Of a stretch of DNA of 33,711 nucleotides, positions 8,156 to 20,729 are shown one piece after another. The DNA is from Polyangiaceae bacterium. Its GTDB lineage: Bacteria > Myxococcota_A > Polyangia > Polyangiales > Polyangiaceae. The notes under the pieces are model-generated. The model worked only from the letters and a program-made list of their open reading frames with translations. It was not told the origin of the DNA and did no database searches. The stretch covers positions 1 through 33,711 of the forward strand of contig JABFXY010000140.1 in assembly GCA_013361525.1 (NCBI GenBank), written 5' to 3'. The translations under genes and the position numbers were made by a program. Within the stretch, counting starts at the first letter, position 1. The number at the start of each line of letters is the position of its first letter.

Positions 8156-8186
8156 GGCCGCGAGGTTACCGCGCCAAAGAGCGCTA

Positions 8187-8322
8187 CCAGAGAAGAGATG
8201 GTCGCCAAGTGCGCCAAGGGGCAGAAAGAGGAAGAAGAGCGAGAGTTTGTTTTCTCGCTCTAAAATCAAACCCTCTTCTTCCTCTCTCTTCTCTTGGCGC
8301 CCTTGGCGACCCCTCTCCTCTG
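8187..8322. repeat. 136-bp imperfect palindrome between smc and HIT gene
   Basis: The left arm (8187-8239) and right arm (8273-8322) are imperfect reverse complements over about 50 bp; for example GGTCGCCAAGTGCGCCAAG near 8200 faces CTTGGCGCCCTTGGCGACC ending at 8312. Nested inside is a perfect 9-bp stem, AGAGCGAGA (8236-8244) with TCTCGCTCT (8253-8261). It fills the gap between the smc stop (8330) and the HIT start (8155). Read on the minus strand, the inner stem is followed by a pyrimidine run, so it could terminate or attenuate smc transcription. It could also be a MITE- or REP-like insertion. Confidence 0.6.
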
Positions 8323-8329
8323 GGGGCCT

Positions 8330-11950
<3,621 letters not shown>

Positions 11951-12243
11951 GGGTTTTCGGGTTTCTTGCGCGGAGTCGGCGGTTCGGGTGCGACGGCAGG
12001 CGATGACCGGTGCCAGGGCGGGCTGACGTATTGTCATGCCATGGCACGTACAGTCACGCGATGTACCGGCGTACACTCGGTGGGCCGAACGTTCAAGTCT
12101 TGACAGATGACGGGCCTGCGATTTTGAGCAAGTACTGCTTCGAAGAGCAGGGCCTGTCCAGCTCGCGGGCGTCGTCCGGCACCCAACTGCGCACGGACCT
12201 TGACGAAAGGCGGCGCGAGTCGCAATTACCGTGCTCGGAAGTT
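11951..12243. promoter_or_regulatory. Divergent smc / FmdB upstream region
   Basis: This 293-bp gap must hold promoters for both directions. A TTGACA hexamer at 12100-12105 is a good -35 candidate for the plus-strand gene, but no clear TATAAT-like box lies 16-18 bp downstream. The 10-bp palindrome TGCCATGGCA (12037-12046) and GTAC-CGGC-GTAC nearby are possible protein-binding sites. None of these is proven. Confidence 0.25.
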
Positions 12244-12651
12244 ATGCCCACATACGAGTACGCGTGCAGGTCCTGCGGTCACGAATGGGAAGCGGAGCAG
12301 TCGATCAAGGACGACCCGCTGACGGACTGCCCGTCCTGCAAAGAGGCGTCGGCGAAGCGCCAGATCTCCCGCGGCACCGGCTTCATCCTCAAGGGTGGCG
12401 GCTGGTATTCGGATCTCTACTCCGGCGGCAGCAACAAGAAGGGCGAATCGAGCAGCAGCTCTTCGAGCAGCAGCTCGTCGAGCGACAGCTCGAGCAGCGC
12501 CTTCCAAGAGCGCTTCGAGAAGGTGAGCGGGTCGAAGAGCGGCGGCGACTCGAGCGGCGGTAGCTCTTCGAGCGGCGGCTCCGACTCCGGGTCGTCGGGC
12601 GGGTCTTCGTCCTCCGGCTCGTCCAGCGCGAGCAGCGCGCCCGCCAGCTAG
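12244..12651 (+). CDS. FmdB family zinc ribbon protein with Ser/Gly tail
   Basis: The N-terminal 55 residues are a FmdB/CxxC regulatory-type zinc ribbon: MPTYEYACRSCGHEWEAEQ with CRSC, then DCPSCKE giving the second CxxC, followed by the family's GTGFILKGGGWYSDLY ending. The remaining ~80 residues are extremely biased: runs of serine (residues 69-88), then Ser/Gly/Asp repeats to the end, a likely disordered tail. FmdB proteins are small and of uncertain function, with proposed regulatory or nucleic-acid roles. The start ATG matches the family consensus. Its nearest downstream neighbour (107-bp gap) is the P-protein-like gene. Confidence 0.9.
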   Translation: MPTYEYACRSCGHEWEAEQSIKDDPLTDCPSCKEASAKRQISRGTGFILKGGGWYSDLYSGGSNKKGESSSSSSSSSSSSDSSSSAFQERFEKVSGSKSGGDSSGGSSSSGGSDSGSSGGSSSSGSSSASSAPAS

Positions 12652-12758
12652 ACGACACGGCGGAAAGACGCCGCGTGATGCGCGCGGGTTCTCACTGCGC
12701 GTATCGTCGGGTGCTTATTCGGGTCGACCCAGGTGAATGCCGGGTCTAGGTTTGAGCC

Positions 12759-13868
12759 GTGACCCAGCGCACGAAGATCGACGAGCTGACCAAACGCCTC
12801 GACGACCTCGATCGGGAGTTGCTCGGCATGATCGAGCGAAGAGCCCGCATCGTGCAGGACATGTCGAGCGCCCGGGGGGATTCGGCGAAGGTCGCGCCGA
12901 TTTCCGATCCGGCGAAGCTGCGCTCACTCGAAGAGGCGGTGACGCCGCCGTTCCAGGCGTCGTCGGTCCGCCCGATCTTCGCAGCGATCGACGCGGCTTG
13001 CCGCGTCTACGAGATCGCCCCGAAGGTCGTCTGCGTCGGCTCGGAGGGCGGCTTTTCGTGGCTCGCCGCGGGCCTGCACTTCGGGCCGCGCGCGCAGTTC
13101 GTCCGCGCCGAATCGCCGGAGAAGGCGCTCGAAGAGGTGGCGCGCTCACAAGCGGACTTCGCGGTCGTCACGATCGAGACGCTGCGTGAGGGCCTCGCGT
13201 TCGCGACCATTCAAGCGATCGCTTCGCTCGATTTGAAGCTCGTCGGCGAGCGCGAGCTGTCGCACACGCTGCAGCTCGTCTCGAAGACGGGCAATCCGAA
13301 CGACGTCGAGCGCATCTACGCGAACTCGCATCATCACTCGCTGTGCGAGGCGCACCTGACGGCGAGCTACCCGAAGGCGACCGTCCTCCACGTGCGAAAC
13401 GCGATGATGGCGGCCGATCTCGCGGCCGAGCATCACGGCGCCGCCGCGGTCGTTCCGCGCGGTCTCACGACGTCGCAAGAGCTCCGGCTGCTCGCCGACA
13501 ACGTCGGCGACGAGGGCGAGCTTCGGATCCGCTACGGCATCGTCTCGCGCATGCCGATGAGCCGAACGGGCAACGACGCGACGGCGGTTCTCTTCAGCGT
13601 GCACGACCGGCCGGGCGCGCTTCACGACGTGCTGCAGGCCTTCAAAGAGAAGAACTGCAACCTGCGACGCATCCAGTCTCGCGCGCTCCCCGGTGAAGGC
13701 TGGGAGTACGTGTTCTACGTCGAGGTGAGCGGTCACGTGACGGACCGCCATCTCGTCTCCGCGCTCGAAGGCGTGAAGCAGAAGGCGCGGACGTTGAAGA
13801 TCGTCGGCTCGTTCCCGCTCGACACCGTCGAGCCTGCCGTGCCTTCTTCCGGTGCCGGATCGCGCTGA
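12759..13868 (+). CDS. P-protein-like (CM / prephenate dehydratase / ACT), catalytically divergent
   Basis: The 369 residues have the domain order of bacterial PheA: an AroQ-type chorismate mutase helix bundle (about 5-85), a prephenate dehydratase fold (about 89-263) and an ACT domain (about 275-350, with DRPGALHDVL and IQSRA where PheA has GALV and ESRP). In a by-eye alignment with E. coli PheA, key catalytic positions differ. CM Arg11 aligns with Thr11 and Glu52 with Leu. In the dehydratase, the GPxGTFS motif reads GSEGGFS, PIENSxxG reads TIETLREG, and the TRF motif reads IRY. The fold is clear, but enzymatic activity is doubtful; a Phe-sensing or regulatory role is possible. GTG start with AGG about ten bases upstream. 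Its stop overlaps the next ATG (TGATG). Confidence 0.75.
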   Translation: MTQRTKIDELTKRLDDLDRELLGMIERRARIVQDMSSARGDSAKVAPISDPAKLRSLEEAVTPPFQASSVRPIFAAIDAACRVYEIAPKVVCVGSEGGFSWLAAGLHFGPRAQFVRAESPEKALEEVARSQADFAVVTIETLREGLAFATIQAIASLDLKLVGERELSHTLQLVSKTGNPNDVERIYANSHHHSLCEAHLTASYPKATVLHVRNAMMAADLAAEHHGAAAVVPRGLTTSQELRLLADNVGDEGELRIRYGIVSRMPMSRTGNDATAVLFSVHDRPGALHDVLQAFKEKNCNLRRIQSRALPGEGWEYVFYVEVSGHVTDRHLVSALEGVKQKARTLKIVGSFPLDTVEPAVPSSGAGSR

Positions 13869-14908
13869 TGCCGATCGGAAGACGCGCGCTGCTTCGCGCG
13901 GGCGCGGTCACACTCGCGGCGACGTCGACGGCCTCGCTCGTCGGGTGCGGCGGTCCGACGTTCATGCCGCTCGAGCCTCGAGCGCTCGACGCCGACACCA
14001 TCGACAAGGATCCGATCGCGCTGCTACCGCCGCGGATCCTGGTCTACATGAACGTCGACCTCGCGACGCTGTTTTCCACGGCGCTCGGACCAGATTTGGC
14101 CGCGCAGATCGCCTCGTTCGTGCCGCTCGGGCCCGAGGCCAATTTCGTCCCCGCTCGCGACACGACCCGCCTCTACGGCGGCGTCTACGCGATGCAGGGC
14201 CTCGATTTTTGCGCGGTCGTACAGGGTCGTTTCGACGTCGCGGCGCTCCAGCGCGGCGCCGACGCGCGCGCCGCGACGCCTTCCACGCCGCAGCTCGTGA
14301 AGACGCGCTACGGCGGGCGCGACATCTACACCGCGGACAACACGGGCTTCTTCGTCCTCACGCCGCGCACGATCATATGTGGCAACGAGACGGCGCTCCG
14401 CCGCGTCGTCGATCGCTTGCGGTTCAAGGAGATCGAGCGCGCCGTTCCCGCGAAGATGATCGAAGAGGGCGAGAAGCAGCCGAACGGCCTCGCGATCGTG
14501 GGCGAGTTCGGCGAGCCGAGCGCGTTTCTAGGGCCGCGCGACGGCAAGACGCCGCAAGGCGCGAAGCCGCCGCGCCGCGCGAGGTCGACGATCGCGAGCC
14601 CCGTCCTTCAGGCATCGTCGAGGAAGTTCCCGTTCCTCGGCGACCTCCGCACGATGCGCGTCCTCGGTAACTTCCAGGCGCCGGGGCTCAACCTCGCGGG
14701 GACGCTCACGTACGCGAGCCCGGAGCACGCGCTCCGCGGCGCCGATGATTTGAAGAGCACGGCGCAGCTCGCGCAGTGGGCGACGGTCTTCAGCTCGTTC
14801 TCGCTGCCGCCGCTGCGGGTCGCCGTGATCGGGCAGGACGTCGGCTTCGTGCAGACGATGGACGCGAACGCGGCGCGGCAGCTGATACAGCTGTCGAAGT
14901 CGCTCTGA
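13868..14908 (+). CDS. Tat-type lipoprotein, unknown function
   Basis: A 346-residue exported protein. The N-terminus has a twin arginine (GRRALLRAG, R5-R6), a hydrophobic stretch and an LVGC lipobox with Cys27, so export through Tat followed by lipidation is likely. The body shows alternating LVYMNVDLATLF, YGGVYAMQGLDFCAVVQGRFD, and KTRYGGRDIYTADNTGFFVLTPRTIICG segments with no family I recognise. It is translationally coupled to the P-protein-like gene through a TGATG overlap, so the two are co-expressed, but no shared function is evident. The gene ends 183 bp before the convergent HrpB gene. Confidence 0.75.
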   Translation: MPIGRRALLRAGAVTLAATSTASLVGCGGPTFMPLEPRALDADTIDKDPIALLPPRILVYMNVDLATLFSTALGPDLAAQIASFVPLGPEANFVPARDTTRLYGGVYAMQGLDFCAVVQGRFDVAALQRGADARAATPSTPQLVKTRYGGRDIYTADNTGFFVLTPRTIICGNETALRRVVDRLRFKEIERAVPAKMIEEGEKQPNGLAIVGEFGEPSAFLGPRDGKTPQGAKPPRRARSTIASPVLQASSRKFPFLGDLRTMRVLGNFQAPGLNLAGTLTYASPEHALRGADDLKSTAQLAQWATVFSSFSLPPLRVAVIGQDVGFVQTMDANAARQLIQLSKSL

Positions 14909-14990
14909 TCGCCCACAGCGCCGCGGACTGGCACAGGTCGGGCGCTCGGGGGCCGGTGCGCGGGGTGGGGCTTACTTCGACGGGAAAAGC

Positions 14991-15024
14991 GTGTGGTAGA
15001 CACGAAGTTTACCACACCCTTTTT
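14991..15024. terminator. Bidirectional intrinsic terminator
   Basis: GTGTGGTA (14991-14998) pairs with TACCACAC (15010-15017), and one further base pair can form inside. The stem is followed by a CCCTTTTT run on the plus strand and preceded by an A-run (GGGAAAAGC) that acts as the T-run on the minus strand. It lies between convergent genes (stops at 14908 and 15091), just where a shared rho-independent terminator is expected. Confidence 0.8.
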
Positions 15025-15090
15025 GTCGCGAAGAGACCCTGTCCCCCGATGGACCACTTGGGCTGAAGCGCCGCTTCGGAGTGGACGCGA

Positions 15091-17616
15091 TCAGCGTCGC
15101 TTGGGGACGGGCGGCTCGGCCGTCGTCGGATCGTCCGGCCACGCGTGCCGCGGGTACTTTCGTCGCAGCTCCTTCGCGATCGTCGGGTAGTGCCGCGCCC
15201 AGAAGCCGGAAAGATCCGTCGTGAGCTGCACTGCGCGCTGATTCGGCGCGAGCAGCTCGAGCAGGAGCGGCTGCGCGCCGCCCAAGATCGTCGGTGACGT
15301 CGCCATCCCAAAGAAGTCCTGAAGCCGCGAGGCGACGCTCGGCGCGGCGCCCTTCGCATATTTGATCCGCAGCGCGCGGCCGGAAGGAAGCTCGATCCGC
15401 TCAGGCGTCAACGTGCGGAGCAGACGCTGCTGGTCCGGCTTCAGCTGGTGCTCCAGCTCTTCCGCAAATGCTGTCTCGAGGACCTCCTGGACCGAGCTGC
15501 GTCCGTGGCACGCCTGTTCGATCATCGAGCCTTCGTCTTCGGGGTCGAAGGGCACGTCGCCGAAGCTCGGATCACGCGTGCGCGCGAGCTCGATTCGCAC
15601 CGCGAGTCGCTCGAGCGCCTCTTTGGTTTCGAGCGGCAGGCCCTTCGCCTTCACGGCCCGCGCGAGCACCTGCGCCGCCTTGGCCGCATCGGTGACCGGG
15701 CCACGCCGCTCATCGAGGACGAGGTTGCCGAGGCGCATCACGCGCATCGCTTCGACCTTGCCGGCCGCGCCCGGCGCGATCGAGACAACCTCTTCGTCGA
15801 CGATGTCGTCGATGAAGAGATCGAGCAGCCAATCGGGCTGCGCTTCGCTCGCGACGCGCACGACGGTCCGCTGGCGCGCACCTTCGACGCGATCCTCGAC
15901 GTCGACCGCGACGATCAGCTCCGATTCGCGCACGCAGCTCGTGTCGGCGAGGAGCGCCGTGCCGCCCGCTGCGAAGAGGACCTCGTCGGAGCGCCTTCCC
16001 GCGCGCGCATCTGCGCGCCGGCGCCGGCCGATGCGATCCGGATAACCGGCGAGCACGCTGAGAAGAAGCGCGTCCTCGAAGGCTTTGGGCGTCGGCGGCC
16101 GCTCGGTGCGGTCGCGCGCGATACGGCGCAGCTGTTCGCGCACGCGTGCGGGGCCTTGCCATCGCTCGCCGAGACGGTCGAGCTCATCCATCAGCGGAAA
16201 CAGATCGCTCCGGTCGCTCACGCGATGCGCCGACGGTGCACCGGTCATCGGCGGACGTTCGCCGACGACCGCCGCCATCGCGCAGCCGTCGAACGAGACG
16301 CCGCGCCGTTCGGCTTCGACGACGATGCGCCCTTGGCGCGGATGCACGGGAAAATCGAGCATGCGCTTGCCGGTCGCGGTGATCGACAGCGACGTCGCCG
16401 GTGCCTCGGCTTGCTTCCGCTCCACGGCGCCGAGCATCTGGAGCAGCGAGAGCGCACCTTCGAGGGCTTGAGGTGGCGGCGGATCGAACCACTCGAACGA
16501 GGCCGGATCCGCGACGCCCTGCGCGACCAGCTCGAGCACCGGCTCGCAGAGATCGACGCGCGCAATCTCCGGGGCCTCGAACGCTGCGCGGCTCTGAAAG
16601 TCGCCCTTCGTGTAGAGACGAATCGCGACGCCCGCGCGCGTTCGGCCCGCGCGGCCCGCTCGCTGCGTGGCCGACGCGCGCGAGATCTTCGACAGCTTCA
16701 ACGACGGCAGCCCCGTCCACGGCGAGCACGACGCGACGTTCGCGAGCCCCGAGTCCACGACCGCGGCGATCCCGTCGATGGTGACGCTGGTCTCGGCGAC
16801 GTTGGTCGCGAAGATCACCTTGCGCCGATTCGACGGCAAAAGGGCGCGGTTCTGCTCGCGAACGGGGAGGGAGCCGTGAAGCGGCAAGAGCTCGACGTCG
16901 TGCTTTTGCGCGAGGCGCTGCGCGGTGTCGATGCAGGCGCGGATCTCTCGCGCGCCCGGAAGAAAGACGAGGACGTGGCCGTCGAGCCCGCGCGCGAGCA
17001 GATCGAACAGCGCCGACGAGACGCGGCTCTCGAGCGGGCGGTCGTCGACGGACGGCGCGTGATCGATCGCCACCTCGAAGGTGCGACCTTCGGACGCGAC
17101 GACCGGCGCGTCGAGGAAGCGCGCGACCGGATCCGCGTCGAGCGTGGCGCTCATCACGACGAGCTGCAGATCCGGGCGCGCGGTGCGCTGCAAACGGCGT
17201 AGGACGGCGAGCCCGACGTCGGAGGCGACGTGACGTTCGTGGAACTCGTCGAGCACGACCGTGGTCGTGCCTCGCAGCGTCGGATCGGAGAGGAGCCTTC
17301 GCGCGAGGATGCCCTCGGTCACGAAGGTGAGGCGCGTCGCGTCGCTGACGGCGCGCTCGAAACGCGTCACGTACCCGACCTCGCGACCGATCGGGACGCC
17401 GAGCTCGCTCGCGACCCGCTCCGCGCTCAGGCGAGCGGCGATCCGCCTCGGCTCGAGCACCAGGATCGATCCGCCACCGTCGGAGGCATCGAGCAGCGCC
17501 CGCGGAACCCGTGTCGTCTTGCCGGCGCCGGGCTCCGCCGTGACGACGGCCGCCCTGCGCGCGCGGACCGCGGCGACGATCGCGGGCAGGTGCGGATCGA
17601 TGGGCAAGGGGAGCAT
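15091..17616 (-). CDS. hrpB: ATP-dependent helicase HrpB
   Basis: A DEAH/DExH superfamily 2 RNA-helicase-like ATPase of 841 aa, close to the usual 810-840. Visible motifs: Walker A AEPGAGKTT (27-35), VLEPRRIAA (motif Ia), DEFH (123-126) as motif II, MSATLD (motif III at 155-160), ATNVAETSVTIDG, and QRAGRAGR (motif VI). The HrpB-specific C-terminal domain is present, ending with FWARHYPTIAKELRRKYPRH and WPDDP, a diagnostic signature. The cellular role of HrpB is poorly defined. The ATG at 17616 gives a conserved start before the first motif. It faces the Tat lipoprotein gene across the terminator at 14991-15024. Confidence 0.95.
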   Translation of the reverse strand: MLPLPIDPHLPAIVAAVRARRAAVVTAEPGAGKTTRVPRALLDASDGGGSILVLEPRRIAARLSAERVASELGVPIGREVGYVTRFERAVSDATRLTFVTEGILARRLLSDPTLRGTTTVVLDEFHERHVASDVGLAVLRRLQRTARPDLQLVVMSATLDADPVARFLDAPVVASEGRTFEVAIDHAPSVDDRPLESRVSSALFDLLARGLDGHVLVFLPGAREIRACIDTAQRLAQKHDVELLPLHGSLPVREQNRALLPSNRRKVIFATNVAETSVTIDGIAAVVDSGLANVASCSPWTGLPSLKLSKISRASATQRAGRAGRTRAGVAIRLYTKGDFQSRAAFEAPEIARVDLCEPVLELVAQGVADPASFEWFDPPPPQALEGALSLLQMLGAVERKQAEAPATSLSITATGKRMLDFPVHPRQGRIVVEAERRGVSFDGCAMAAVVGERPPMTGAPSAHRVSDRSDLFPLMDELDRLGERWQGPARVREQLRRIARDRTERPPTPKAFEDALLLSVLAGYPDRIGRRRRADARAGRRSDEVLFAAGGTALLADTSCVRESELIVAVDVEDRVEGARQRTVVRVASEAQPDWLLDLFIDDIVDEEVVSIAPGAAGKVEAMRVMRLGNLVLDERRGPVTDAAKAAQVLARAVKAKGLPLETKEALERLAVRIELARTRDPSFGDVPFDPEDEGSMIEQACHGRSSVQEVLETAFAEELEHQLKPDQQRLLRTLTPERIELPSGRALRIKYAKGAAPSVASRLQDFFGMATSPTILGGAQPLLLELLAPNQRAVQLTTDLSGFWARHYPTIAKELRRKYPRHAWPDDPTTAEPPVPKRR

Positions 17617-17686
17617 GCGCGCGAGCTTCTATCACTGAGGCGCGCCCCGGACGATCGGACGCGTGTATGCTGCGACCCCTTCGTCG

Positions 17687-19282
17687 ATGGCCTACAAAAA
17701 CGATGACCCGCTGACGCAGACGTCCGCGACCGAGCTTTTGCAGATGCTCGCGCGGCGCGAAGTCTCGGCCGAAGAGGCCGCGCGCGCGCACCTCGATCGC
17801 ATCATCACGATCGACGGCAAAGTCGGCGCCTTCATCGAGCTGCGAAGGGGGATCGCCCTCGCGGAGGCGCGCCGCATCGACGAAGCACGCGCCCGCGGCG
17901 AGGACGTCGGTCCGCTCGGCGGCCTGCCCATCTCCATGAAGGAGAACCTCGACATGCAGGGCCACGCGTCGACGCTCGGCATCTTCGCGCGGCGAAACAA
18001 GATCGCCGGCCGCGATGCGACCATCGTCGGCGCCGTGCGCCGCGCCGGCGCCGTCGTGCTCGGTCGCACGAACGTGCCGCAGCTGCTCCTCTCGCACGAG
18101 ACGCGCAACCCCGTCTTCGGCGTGACCTCGAACCCCTTCAGCAAGGGCCACGCCCCTGGCGGCTCCTCCGGTGGTGAGGCCGCGTCGCTCGCGGCGGGGA
18201 TGTCGGTGCTCGGGGTCGGCACCGACATCGGCGGCAGCATCCGCGTGCCGGCGCATTGGACGGGGATCGCGGGCTTCAAGCCCTCGCTCGATCGGTGGTC
18301 GAACCGTGGGTCGAACGGCGCCCTCGTCGGTCAAGAGACGATTCGCAGCCAGTGTGGACCGATGGCGCGCTCGGTTCGCGACCTCGTGATGTTGTTCATG
18401 GCGATCGATCCCCGCGCGATGGCCGCCGAGGATCCGCTCGTTGCGCCGCTGCCGTTGCGCGACCCTCGGACGATCGACGCCCGCCGTATCCGGGTCGGCT
18501 ACTACGTCGACGACGGCGTGATTCGACCGAGCACCGCCGTCGGGCGCGCCGTCGTCGAAGCTGCGAAAGCGCTCGAAGGCCGAGGCATGACGGTCGTGCC
18601 GTTCGGTCCTCCGAACATCCGCGACGCGATCGGAACGTACTTCGGCGTGATGAGCGCCGACGGCGGAAAGACCGCGTTCGGCCAGCTCGAGGGCACCACG
18701 TTGGAGCCGACGCTCGCGCCGCTACGGCAGACGGCCATCTTGCCCGGACCAGTGCGCGCGACGCTCGCGAGGACGCTCCGCTCCGTGGGCCAAGAGCGCG
18801 CCGCGTGGCTCCTGTCCCAGATCGGCGAGAAGGCGGTGAACGAGCTGTGGCGCCTGACGAAAGCGGCGCGTGACTACCGGCACTCGCTCCTCGACGCGAT
18901 GGACCGCGCCGCGATCGACGTCTTGCTCTGCCCGCCTCACGCGACCCCTGCTGTCCCGCACCAAAAGGGCTCCCAGTTCCAGCTCGCGGGCAGCTACTCC
19001 ATGCTCTACAACCTGCTCCAGTTCCCGGCGGGCGTCGTTCCGGTCACGCTCGTCCGCCCGCAGGAAACGTCGCGCAAAGCAGACAGCGCCAACGCGAAGG
19101 GCGACCGGTTCGAGAAGATCGCGCAGACGGTCGACGCGGCCAGCGCGGGTCTGCCCGTGGGCGTCCAGATCGCAGGTCGCCCGTTTTGCGACGAGGAAGT
19201 CCTCGCGGTCATGCTCGCGTTGGAAGAGGCGCTCGACGGCCGATCCGATCGTCCGAGCGTCCCGCGGTTCCCCGCCAGCTGA
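17687..19282 (+). CDS. Amidase signature family hydrolase
   Basis: A 531-residue amidase-signature enzyme with a complete Ser-cisSer-Lys triad: K85 in ISMKEN, S160 in GGSSGGE and nucleophile S184 in GTDIGGSIR. The spacing (75 and 24 residues) equals that of fatty acid amide hydrolase (K142, S217, S241). C-terminal blocks AGLPVGVQIAGRPF and EEVLAVMLALEEAL are typical of the family. The substrate could be a fatty-acid amide or another carboxamide. It is not obviously GatA, since no gatB or gatC lies beside it. The ATG at 17687 begins the amidase domain; a GTG at 17663 is an alternative start. Confidence 0.92.
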   Translation: MAYKNDDPLTQTSATELLQMLARREVSAEEAARAHLDRIITIDGKVGAFIELRRGIALAEARRIDEARARGEDVGPLGGLPISMKENLDMQGHASTLGIFARRNKIAGRDATIVGAVRRAGAVVLGRTNVPQLLLSHETRNPVFGVTSNPFSKGHAPGGSSGGEAASLAAGMSVLGVGTDIGGSIRVPAHWTGIAGFKPSLDRWSNRGSNGALVGQETIRSQCGPMARSVRDLVMLFMAIDPRAMAAEDPLVAPLPLRDPRTIDARRIRVGYYVDDGVIRPSTAVGRAVVEAAKALEGRGMTVVPFGPPNIRDAIGTYFGVMSADGGKTAFGQLEGTTLEPTLAPLRQTAILPGPVRATLARTLRSVGQERAAWLLSQIGEKAVNELWRLTKAARDYRHSLLDAMDRAAIDVLLCPPHATPAVPHQKGSQFQLAGSYSMLYNLLQFPAGVVPVTLVRPQETSRKADSANAKGDRFEKIAQTVDAASAGLPVGVQIAGRPFCDEEVLAVMLALEEALDGRSDRPSVPRFPAS

Positions 19283-19523
19283 CGACGCCGGCAGAGCGCG
19301 ACGCCGCTCGCCGCCTCAAAAGAAATTCGACGACGCATTGCGACCAAACGGCCGCCTCGCGCGTACCCCGGACAAAGGTCCCGGGTTCGAGCACCGTGAA
19401 GAGAGCGCCCCGTTTGCCCCAAGTACGACCGCCCCGTCCGCGCGTTTCACAGCTCGGACGCGCGGGAATTGTGCTAACGCGTGACGGGTCCTCTTCTCGC
19501 GACGAAAGAGGTGGGTTGAGCCA

Positions 19524-20723
19524 ATGACGCGTAGCCGAGCCCGCGGAACCGGGGCGAGCAATACGAGCCGACAAGAGGGCGGAGCAGCTCCTCTGATCGA
19601 CGACGCGTTCGAAGCGCTGCTTTCCTCCGAAGAGTCGGGCGAGCCCGTTTCGGAAGAGCGCTTGATCGAGCGCGCGCTCTCCGGTCACTCGCCGAGCGCA
19701 CGAGCCCTCGCGAACGCCGGCGACACCGTGGTCGCCCTCGCGGAGAGCGCGGCGCTCCCCGCACCGTCGACATCGCTGCGCGATCGCATCCTGCGCGACG
19801 TCGCCGGGCCCCCGACGCGCAAGAGCGAAGGCCTCCCGCCGGTGAAGCCGCTCCCGTTTCCCGCCGAGCGTTCGAGCCCCAGCGAAGCGGTCGCCCGCAT
19901 CCACGCGCGTCTCCCGACGGAGCCGCGTCGTGTGGAGGTGATCGATCGGCTCGGCATGCGCGGCGGCCCCGGCCAAGAGGCGACGGATCGCGCGCTCTAC
20001 CTCCTCATCGATCAGTACTCGCCGTTTTTGGGCTTCGAGCTCGTGTTCGTCAGCACCGTCGTCGGCGACGTGACGATCCACCGGGTGCATCGCGGTTTCC
20101 CCGCGCACCTCGGCAACCTGGAGATCGTCCCGCGCGAGCTCTCGTTCTGCACGCACACGGTCTCGTCGGGCGAGCCGTTCATCGTCGAGGATGCCGCAAA
20201 AGAGGCGTTTTTCCGCCAGAGCGATCTGGTGCAGAAGCTCGGGGCCCGCGCGTACCTCGGCGTCCCGCTCTTCGACGGCGACATCGCGGTCGGCGCGCTC
20301 TGCGGCATCTCGAGCCAGCCGCAAGTCATCTTCCCGGAAGACATCGCCCTCGCGCAGCGCTTCGCCACGATCGCGCAGGCGCTCGTTCGCCACGACGAGG
20401 CAGAGCTCGCGCGGCTCATCGTCGAGCCGGACGGTTACCCCGGCGCAGCAGGCGAGGGGCGTCCGGTCGTGCTTTCGAACGAAACATTCAGCGGGATCGT
20501 CGAGGCGCAGCGGCAACGTCTCGGCGTCGCCGACACGACGTGGCTCGTCCGCGTCGACAAGGACGAGTGGGCTTCGGTCGCCTCGGGCCTGCCGCCTACG
20601 TTGGTCACCGGTGCGCTCGGCGAGGACGCACAGCGCGGCGATCGCGGCATCCTGGTCCCCGAGGAGCACCCCGGCTTCGACGCGCTCGCCGGCCTCGCAC
20701 GCAAGGGCGAACGGCTGGGTTGA
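19524..20723 (+). CDS. GAF domain protein
   Basis: A 399-residue soluble protein. Residues 1-130 are Ala/Glu/Ser-rich, probably a disordered or helical region. A GAF domain spans about 150-290: TDRALYLLIDQYSPFLGFELVFVS, then REL-SFCTHTV, FIVEDAA, ARAYLGVPLFDGDIAVGALCGI and FAT-IAQAL, all standard for GAF sensors. The C-terminal ~100 residues are unassigned. No histidine kinase, GGDEF or HTH output is visible, so this is a stand-alone sensor or interaction protein. The ATG at 19524 is preceded by a GAGG-rich stretch. It is followed by a strong hairpin at 20730. Confidence 0.85.
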   Translation: MTRSRARGTGASNTSRQEGGAAPLIDDAFEALLSSEESGEPVSEERLIERALSGHSPSARALANAGDTVVALAESAALPAPSTSLRDRILRDVAGPPTRKSEGLPPVKPLPFPAERSSPSEAVARIHARLPTEPRRVEVIDRLGMRGGPGQEATDRALYLLIDQYSPFLGFELVFVSTVVGDVTIHRVHRGFPAHLGNLEIVPRELSFCTHTVSSGEPFIVEDAAKEAFFRQSDLVQKLGARAYLGVPLFDGDIAVGALCGISSQPQVIFPEDIALAQRFATIAQALVRHDEAELARLIVEPDGYPGAAGEGRPVVLSNETFSGIVEAQRQRLGVADTTWLVRVDKDEWASVASGLPPTLVTGALGEDAQRGDRGILVPEEHPGFDALAGLARKGERLG

Positions 20724-20729
20724 TGGCGG

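Noticed and set aside
16184..18334. 716-codon minus-strand frame overlapping hrpB and the amidase
   Set aside because: Arg/Ala/Asp-rich shadow; the hrpB and amidase frames carry full sets of conserved motifs over the same DNA.
19370..19400. T-loop-like GGTTCGAGC inside a GC-rich stretch, suggesting a tRNA 3' end
   Set aside because: The bases after the loop do not pair with the stem before it, the C61 position is A, and no anticodon arm or acceptor stem could be found.
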